Part shown: positions 63,531 through 64,000 of the stretch, piece by piece
Layout of the letters: every line of letters starts with the position of its first letter
Numbering within the stretch: position 1 is the first letter of the stretch
DNA from: Bacteroides sp.
GTDB lineage: Bacteria; Bacteroidota; Bacteroidia; Bacteroidales; Muribaculaceae
Direction of reading: 5' to 3'
Assembly (NCBI GenBank): GCA_023663525.1
Contig: JAMPHF010000002.1
Span: 1-64,000 of the forward strand
DNA: 64,000 nucleotides
The notes under the pieces: model-generated
Told to the model about the DNA's origin: nothing
Databases searched by the model: none
Seen by the model: the letters and a program-made list of their open reading frames with translations, nothing else
Program-made: the position numbers and the translations under genes

Positions 63531-64000
63531 ATGAATTATACTGACAAAACAAACAGAAAAACCTACGGAGAGTCCACCCGTCGCGCTAAGGAAAAGTGGG
63601 ATTTTCCCGTGTCACAGAAATTTTACATGAACCTTTGTCATCGCATCGAGATGATACTTCAGGCATTGAACCGCGACTCTCAATCCATCGACCATCTCCA
63701 ATCGATTGTCGATGCATATCTTGGCGAAGGAGAGACTCCGTCACGACAGACCGTTGACGAGCAGTGCCTTACGATCTTTCTATGCCTTAAACATGACATA
63801 GACCTTGCAATCGAGAGATCGACTCGCGCAAAAGCTCGCGCAGCCGAGCGACGAGCGCAAAAAAATGCTGCAAAAAATCAGACTGAGGTAAATAAGGCTG
63901 AGAGCGATGCGTCAACACAAACTGCTTCTAATGAAGAAACTCCGCAAAATCATCGGAAGCACCCGAAGAAGAAAGTCAAATCAGGATTGAAAAATCAACA
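63531..64000 (+). CDS. Unrecognised protein, 3' end beyond the window
   Basis: An open frame from ATG 63531 to the window edge (156 codons, no stop). It begins MNYTDKTNRKTYGESTRRAK. Residues about 20-105 look like a folded helical domain (KWDFPVSQKFYMNLCHRIEM; LTIFLCLKHDIDLAIERS). From about 110 on it is rich in Ala/Lys/Arg, probably coiled or disordered. There is no signal peptide, membrane helix or motif I can name. A -7 box lies 30 bases upstream. Codon use matches its neighbours, so it is likely a real gene. Confidence 0.6.
   Translation, partial: MNYTDKTNRKTYGESTRRAKEKWDFPVSQKFYMNLCHRIEMILQALNRDSQSIDHLQSIVDAYLGEGETPSRQTVDEQCLTIFLCLKHDIDLAIERSTRAKARAAERRAQKNAAKNQTEVNKAESDASTQTASNEETPQNHRKHPKKKVKSGLKNQ

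Overview
The window looks like a chromosomal stretch from an anaerobic gut Bacteroidales bacterium, most likely Muribaculaceae-like (inference). The sequence signs are: a giant SprA of the type IX secretion system; split glycine decarboxylase genes; a glycine-lipid type acyltransferase pair; oxygen-independent ribonucleotide reductase (NrdD/NrdG); menaquinone MenD; PCMD, PepSY-like, WG-repeat and Dabb proteins; and repeated Bacteroidetes promoters (TTTG, 19-21 bases, TAnnTTTG) with no E. coli-type -35/-10 pairs. No rRNA, tRNA or CRISPR array was seen. Gene density is high and almost everything is housekeeping.

Layout. 1-5 kb: an ABC-F ATPase, a small HTH regulator behind a quiet AT-rich 0.8 kb, and pncB, all leftward. 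5-13.2 kb: ruvA then sprA, leftward. 13.3-16.9 kb: a pseudouridine synthase, two acyltransferases resembling the glycine-lipid GlsA/GlsB pair, and galE. 17-24 kb: lipoate ligase, gcvT, gcvH, gcvPA, gcvPB and lpd, a nearly self-sufficient glycine cleavage block, closed by a very strong two-way terminator. 24-28.5 kb: a DUF4924-like gene, menD, and a leftward pair coding for a MurU-like nucleotidyltransferase and an AmgK-like sugar kinase fused to a RapZ C-terminal domain. 28.6-34.9 kb: rightward RNA methyltransferases (TrmH type, TrmN6, RlmD), radA, an exported PCMD protein and a CPBP protease. 34.9-35.7 kb: no annotated gene, but a promoter and terminator pair suggests an unannotated transcript. 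35.7-44.1 kb, leftward: a metal permease fused to an HMA domain, an HMA-AraC regulator overlapping tilS, an exported GH63-like hydrolase, an inner-membrane OmpA-type protein, a PepSY-like protein and ligA. 44.3-47.3 kb: hisS and mlaEF. 47.4-52.5 kb, leftward: an MFS exporter, nrdG, nrdD, a HAD hydrolase and a Dabb protein. 52.7-58.4 kb: hisG-D-C-B-H-A. 58.4-64 kb: a solitary tyrosine recombinase, udk, lptB, a WG-repeat protein and a truncated unknown gene.

Functional links. LplA can attach lipoate to GcvH, which works with GcvPA/PB, GcvT and Lpd. The AmgK/RapZ fusion and the nucleotidyltransferase look like amino-sugar (peptidoglycan) salvage. The permease and the AraC regulator both carry CxxC HMA modules, and a perfect palindrome sits on the permease promoter, suggesting a metal-responsive circuit. 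The histidine cluster stops after hisA, with hisF and hisI/E not in the window. The most noteworthy points are the HMA-AraC circuit, the kinase-RapZ fusion, a compound inverted repeat that wraps the start codon of the recombinase, the candidate non-coding transcript at about 34.87-35.33 kb, and the missing standard start codon of sprA.
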